A DNA stretch of 64,000 nucleotides from CAVUNY01 sp963843535 (lineage in GTDB: Bacteria > Chloroflexota > Anaerolineae > Anaerolineales > Anaerolineaceae), in the NCBI GenBank assembly GCA_963843535.1, contig CAWJKU010000004.1, positions 1,302,001 through 1,366,000 of the forward strand, written 5' to 3'. The notes below the pieces were generated by a model. It ran no database searches and was not told the origin of the DNA. It saw only the letters and a program-made list of their open reading frames with translations. Within the stretch, counting starts at the first letter, position 1, and each line of letters opens with the position of its first letter. Below, piece after piece: positions 60,634-64,000 of the stretch. The position numbers and the translations under genes were made by a program.

Positions 60634-61416
60634 TTAAACTTGGGACGCATATTGGACGCCGTTCTTAAACAGCGGTAAGCCGCTGCCGCTGGTTTCGCCG
60701 CGCGTCCAGCGCGGATGCTGGTGGGAGAAAATATGGTTTTCCGGGTGCGGCATCAGGCCCAGCACGTTTCCACCCGGGTTGCAGATGCCGGCGATATCCA
60801 TTACCGAGCCGTTGGGATTGTAAGGGTATTCTCCGCAGGCGGGTTGCCCGTTTGGACGGGTGTAAACGAGCGCGATTTGATCGTTGGCTTTCAGCCAGGA
60901 CCCGGTTTGATCCTGTTGGGTTAGAAAATTCCCTTCGCCGTGGGCCACCGGGCAGTAAATTGGCTCCGATATACCGCGCGTCCAGATGCAGGTGCTGGAC
61001 TGGGGCTGGAGGGTGACCCAGCGGCATTCGAAATGCCCACCGGCGTTGAAAGTGAGGGTAGCGGCTGGATGGGTTCCGTTTACAGCTGGATCCGGCAGGA
61101 TGCCGGATTTGACCAGAGCTTGAAAGCCGTTGCATATCCCAATAACCGGTTTGCCGCTGTTCACGAAAGCGCGAACTTCTTCAGCAAAATACACTTTAAG
61201 CTCGAGCGCCAACAATTTACCGGCACCCAACGCGTCGGCATAGGAGAATCCACCCGGCAGCACCAGCATTTGGTAAACCTGCCAGTTTCGGTCTCCTGCG
61301 CGTAACTGGTTGAGATGCACAATTTCAGGAACCGCTCCGGCAAGCGCCAGAGCCTCGGCAGCATCGTGATCGCGGTTTGTGCCAGTAGTGTGCAGTATCA
61401 AAGCTTTGGGTGGCAT
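60634..61416 (-). CDS. purQ: FGAM synthetase glutaminase subunit PurQ (long form)
   Basis: 260 residues from ATG 61416, with GAGGTAG upstream; an alternative start seven codons earlier lies inside purL. It is a class I glutamine amidotransferase: LVLPGGFSYADALGAGKLLA, the nucleophile Cys95 in GICNGFQAL, and GLMPHPENH with the catalytic His. It is about 35 residues longer than the typical PurQ, resembling the glutaminase domain of large PurL. It supplies ammonia to PurL, whose gene ends five bases upstream. Confidence 0.93.
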   Translation of the reverse strand: MPPKALILHTTGTNRDHDAAEALALAGAVPEIVHLNQLRAGDRNWQVYQMLVLPGGFSYADALGAGKLLALELKVYFAEEVRAFVNSGKPVIGICNGFQALVKSGILPDPAVNGTHPAATLTFNAGGHFECRWVTLQPQSSTCIWTRGISEPIYCPVAHGEGNFLTQQDQTGSWLKANDQIALVYTRPNGQPACGEYPYNPNGSVMDIAGICNPGGNVLGLMPHPENHIFSHQHPRWTRGETSGSGLPLFKNGVQYASQV

Positions 61417-61420
61417 AAGT

Positions 61421-64000
61421 CTACCTCGTCCAGGCATCGACCAGCTGTTGAACCGTGAGTATTACCAATTCCTGATCCATTTGCATCAAAGAGAAATCAA
61501 GATCTTCGGTCACGATGCCGATCTTCCGGCATGGCAGCGGGTCAAAAAACGCTTGAAATTTGGCTGCGGCAGGTGCAGGCACCTCCACCAGCAGGCAGCC
61601 GTTCGTTTCTCCAAACGCTGCCAGCAGTGGATCATCTCCAGGCAGATCTATGTGCAGCCCAAATCTGCCCGCGATCGCCATTTCTGCCGCCGCTACACTC
61701 AAACCGCCTTCGCTCAAGTCGTGCGCCGCCGAAATCCAGCCGGTTTGGATCGCCTTGAAGAGCGCTCTGTACACCTGTGGAGAGTATGTGGAAGGTGCCG
61801 GGATGGTTTGACCGGAAAGCTTCCCGGTCAGCAGCGACCAATGGCTGCCGCCAAACGTGGGTTGGAAATCGCCCACCAGAAACAGTTCGCTGCCCGGTTT
61901 TTTTAGATCAAGGGTCACAGCCCGATCGATATCCGGGATGATGCCTACCGCTGAAATTAACAGGGTGGGAGGGATCGATTCTCGCTGACCGTTTTGCCCC
62001 AAATATTCATTGTTCAGCGAATCTTTTCCGGAAATAAAGGGTGAACGATGCGCCAGTGCGCCGTCATGGCAGCCGCGCGCAGCTTCCAGCAGAGAGCCCA
62101 TCACCGTGGGGCGCAGCGGGTTTCCCCAGCAAAAATTATCCAGCACGGCGATTTGGTCAGGGTCTGCCCCCACTGCCACCGCGTTGCGCACCGCTTCATC
62201 CAGAGCGCTGACCGCCATGCGGTAGGCATCTATCTTTCCGTATTCGGGATTCAAACCGTTGGAAAGCACGATGCCTTTCCTGCCGCGGGTGCCAGCCGGT
62301 TTCAACACGCAGGCATCCGATGGACCGTCGTTTTCACGTCCGGTCAGCGGCTTGATACGCGTACCGCCTTGCACTTCATGGTCGTAGATGCGGATCGTTG
62401 CAGCCTTTGAGGCAATATTTGGGTGTGAGAGCAAATCCAGCAGGGATTGGCTGAATAGCATGTCCTGGGGTGGCAAATTGGATACCACGGGTGTCGGCGG
62501 AACCACGGCATCCAGGCGGCGCTGGGGCAGCCCATGATGCAAAAATTCGTTATGCAGGTCGAGGACGACCTGGTCCTGGTAGCGCACGACCAGCCGGCAG
62601 CTCCCACTGAAAACGCCGATATCGGTGAGTTCAACTTCAAACATATCGCAAATGGATTGCAGTGCCGGTAATTTATCCGGCGGCACCGCCACTACCATCC
62701 GTTCCTGCGCTTCTGACAGCCAGATCTCCCACGGCGCCAGCCCAGGATATTTCAAATGCACCTTCGCAAGGTCGATGTCTGCCCCAATCTCACTCGACAT
62801 TTCTCCCACCGAGGAAGACAGGCCGCCTGCCCCGCAGTCGGTAATGGCGTGATACAGGCCTTCATCCCTGGCGCGTAAGATCACTTCCAGGGTGATTTTT
62901 TCGGTGATCGGATCGCCGATCTGCACTGAAGCCCCGGCGACTTCTCCGGTTTGGGCATCCATGGTCTGCGAAGAAAAAGTCGCCCCCCGCAGCCCATCCC
63001 GTCCGGTCCGCCCGCCCAACACGATCACCCGGTCTCCGGTTTGAGGCGTGCGCACGTGGCGGCCTTTCGGCGCCAGGCCCACGCATCCGCAGAACACCAG
63101 CGGGTTTGCGGTGAAACCCGGGTCGTACCAGATGGCTCCATTCACTGTGGGAATGCCCATCTTATTGCCGTAGTCCTGCACGCCGCTTACCACGCCGGAT
63201 TGAATCCGCCGGGGATGGAGCACCCCTTCCGGCAGTTGGTTCAAGGGCAAGTCCTGCGGCCCGAAACACAGCACATCGGTATTGGCGATGGGTTTGGCTG
63301 ATACCCCGAGCACATCTCGGATAACTCCCCCGACGCCTGTGTTGGCGCCGCCGAAGGGTTCGATGGCGGAAGGATGGTTGTGGGTTTCGACCTTGAAGGA
63401 TATTTCATATTCGTCATCGAAATCGATGATTCCCGCGTTGTCGCTGAATGCCGAAATCACCCACGGGGCATTGATTTGATCGGTGGCGCTGCGCAGATAG
63501 GTGTTCAGCAGGTTGTTTACCGTTTCAGGATAGGGGCTTTCCTTTTCTCCGGCCTCTCCCTGAACGCTGATCAGGGCTTTGAATGTCTTGTGCACGCAGT
63601 GTTCGCTCCAGGTCTGGGCGATGCACTCCAATTCCACATCCGTGCAATCCCGGGCAGCTCGCCGGAAATAAGCCTGGATGGCCTGCATTTCTGGCAGGTC
63701 TAGCGCCGCCCGCCGCTGTGCAGACAGCGCCAGGAGCGCTTCAGAATCCATTTCTCGGATGGAAAACCTCTCCACCTGTCCCGATGAGCCAACCGGCTCG
63801 GGAAATGCCGGCTCAATCTCGCCCAAAGCGTAGCGTTGGATGACGGCATTCGAAAGCAGCCGCCGCGCCAACTCATCCAGGGCTTCATTGGTTAGATTTT
63901 CGCCGCTCACCAGAAACTGCAGTCCGGTGGAAGCCCGGTGCACGCCGTCTACGCCCAGAACCTGAGCAGCCCGTACAATCTGTTCCGCTACCGGATCGGT
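61421..64000 (-). CDS. purL: FGAM synthetase PurL with fused PurS-like N terminus (5' end outside window)
   Basis: The frame is open to the window edge, so the start is missing; at least 859 residues are seen. The part nearest the edge (DPVAEQIVRAAQVLGVDGV, then TGLQFLVSGENL) resembles the small subunit PurS. The catalytic PurL follows: WSEHCVHKTF, SDNAGIIDFDDEYEISFKVE, ETHNHPSAIEPFGGANTGVGG, RDEGLYHAITDCGAGGLSS, and the second half with HDLSEGGLSVAAAEMAI. It has no glutaminase domain, which is supplied by PurQ. It amidates FGAR with ATP. It is the first purine gene visible on this strand. Confidence 0.93.
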   Translation of the reverse strand, partial: TDPVAEQIVRAAQVLGVDGVHRASTGLQFLVSGENLTNEALDELARRLLSNAVIQRYALGEIEPAFPEPVGSSGQVERFSIREMDSEALLALSAQRRAALDLPEMQAIQAYFRRAARDCTDVELECIAQTWSEHCVHKTFKALISVQGEAGEKESPYPETVNNLLNTYLRSATDQINAPWVISAFSDNAGIIDFDDEYEISFKVETHNHPSAIEPFGGANTGVGGVIRDVLGVSAKPIANTDVLCFGPQDLPLNQLPEGVLHPRRIQSGVVSGVQDYGNKMGIPTVNGAIWYDPGFTANPLVFCGCVGLAPKGRHVRTPQTGDRVIVLGGRTGRDGLRGATFSSQTMDAQTGEVAGASVQIGDPITEKITLEVILRARDEGLYHAITDCGAGGLSSSVGEMSSEIGADIDLAKVHLKYPGLAPWEIWLSEAQERMVVAVPPDKLPALQSICDMFEVELTDIGVFSGSCRLVVRYQDQVVLDLHNEFLHHGLPQRRLDAVVPPTPVVSNLPPQDMLFSQSLLDLLSHPNIASKAATIRIYDHEVQGGTRIKPLTGRENDGPSDACVLKPAGTRGRKGIVLSNGLNPEYGKIDAYRMAVSALDEAVRNAVAVGADPDQIAVLDNFCWGNPLRPTVMGSLLEAARGCHDGALAHRSPFISGKDSLNNEYLGQNGQRESIPPTLLISAVGIIPDIDRAVTLDLKKPGSELFLVGDFQPTFGGSHWSLLTGKLSGQTIPAPSTYSPQVYRALFKAIQTGWISAAHDLSEGGLSVAAAEMAIAGRFGLHIDLPGDDPLLAAFGETNGCLLVEVPAPAAAKFQAFFDPLPCRKIGIVTEDLDFSLMQMDQELVILTVQQLVDAWTR

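Noticed and set aside
1..64000. tRNA or rRNA genes
   Set aside because: I found no cloverleaf with a CCA-ready acceptor stem or rRNA signature in the gaps; a tRNAscan or Infernal run would settle it.

Overview
The window carries about 45 protein genes, no rRNA or tRNA that I could see, no CRISPR array and no intact insertion sequence. The gene types and their style (long Pro/Thr linkers in lipoproteins, a Pfa-type lipid synthase, large GH13/GH57 enzymes, many GC-rich intergenic palindromes) suggest an anaerobic Chloroflexota bacterium, probably Anaerolineae. That placement is inference; no marker such as 16S rRNA is present.

Layout. 1-4087: a PPK2 polyphosphate kinase, an eIF1-like YciH, then argH and argG on the minus strand. 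argG has a very good sigma-70 promoter and a leader containing an Arg-rich mini-ORF followed by an intrinsic terminator, which suggests attenuation. 4484-20677: one long plus-strand run encoding a polyunsaturated-fatty-acid-synthase-like (Pfa) system: KS-AT-ACP3, a pseudo-KR piece, KR-DH, a PfaB-like pseudoKS-AT, a double hot-dog FabA-like dehydratase and PfaD. It runs directly into an acyl-CoA carboxylase (carboxyltransferase, biotin carboxylase, biotin carrier) that could supply its extender units. A Sfp-type phosphopantetheinyl transferase at 25094 is the obvious candidate to activate the three ACPs. No PfaC-type second KS-CLF pair is present.

20667-33153: an M1-like lipoprotein peptidase, an S9 prolyl-oligopeptidase-family enzyme, SlyD, a tungstate/molybdate-type ABC transporter lacking an adjacent binding protein, and an ftsZ-led minus-strand group with small and exported proteins. 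33256-42584: a nucleotide-sugar-type epimerase, a GH57 protein, a 1157-residue GH13 protein with an AlkZ-like partner, cyanophycinase and a thiolase. 42675-52689: a CapA-like lipoprotein, a cyclase-family hydrolase, a FabL-like enoyl reductase, a DUF309 protein, a class III aminotransferase, thioredoxin reductase, a LysM protein, a HemW-like radical SAM protein and a Tat-exported L,D-transpeptidase.

52728-64000: a minus-strand purine operon, purSL (fused, running off the window)-purQ-purC-purE-purF-purDM (fused)-purN-HIT-purH. PurE is of the class II type. purF and purN each contain a single-base frameshift in an otherwise intact gene. A third frame break lies after the ACPs of the Pfa protein. 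There a canonical -1 slippery heptamer abuts the stop codon, so programmed frameshifting and sequence error must both be considered.

The intergenic DNA is rich in mobile-looking palindromes. One 223-bp MITE-like element has 19-bp terminal inverted repeats and a probable 8-bp target duplication (40342-40564), with a diverged copy at 22324-22569 and a third element of similar design at 35645-35844. There is also a family of long A/T-rich hairpins with GAA loops (1, 45098, 46622, 57623), and a 43-bp exact repeat shared in inverted orientation by 22664 and 45184.
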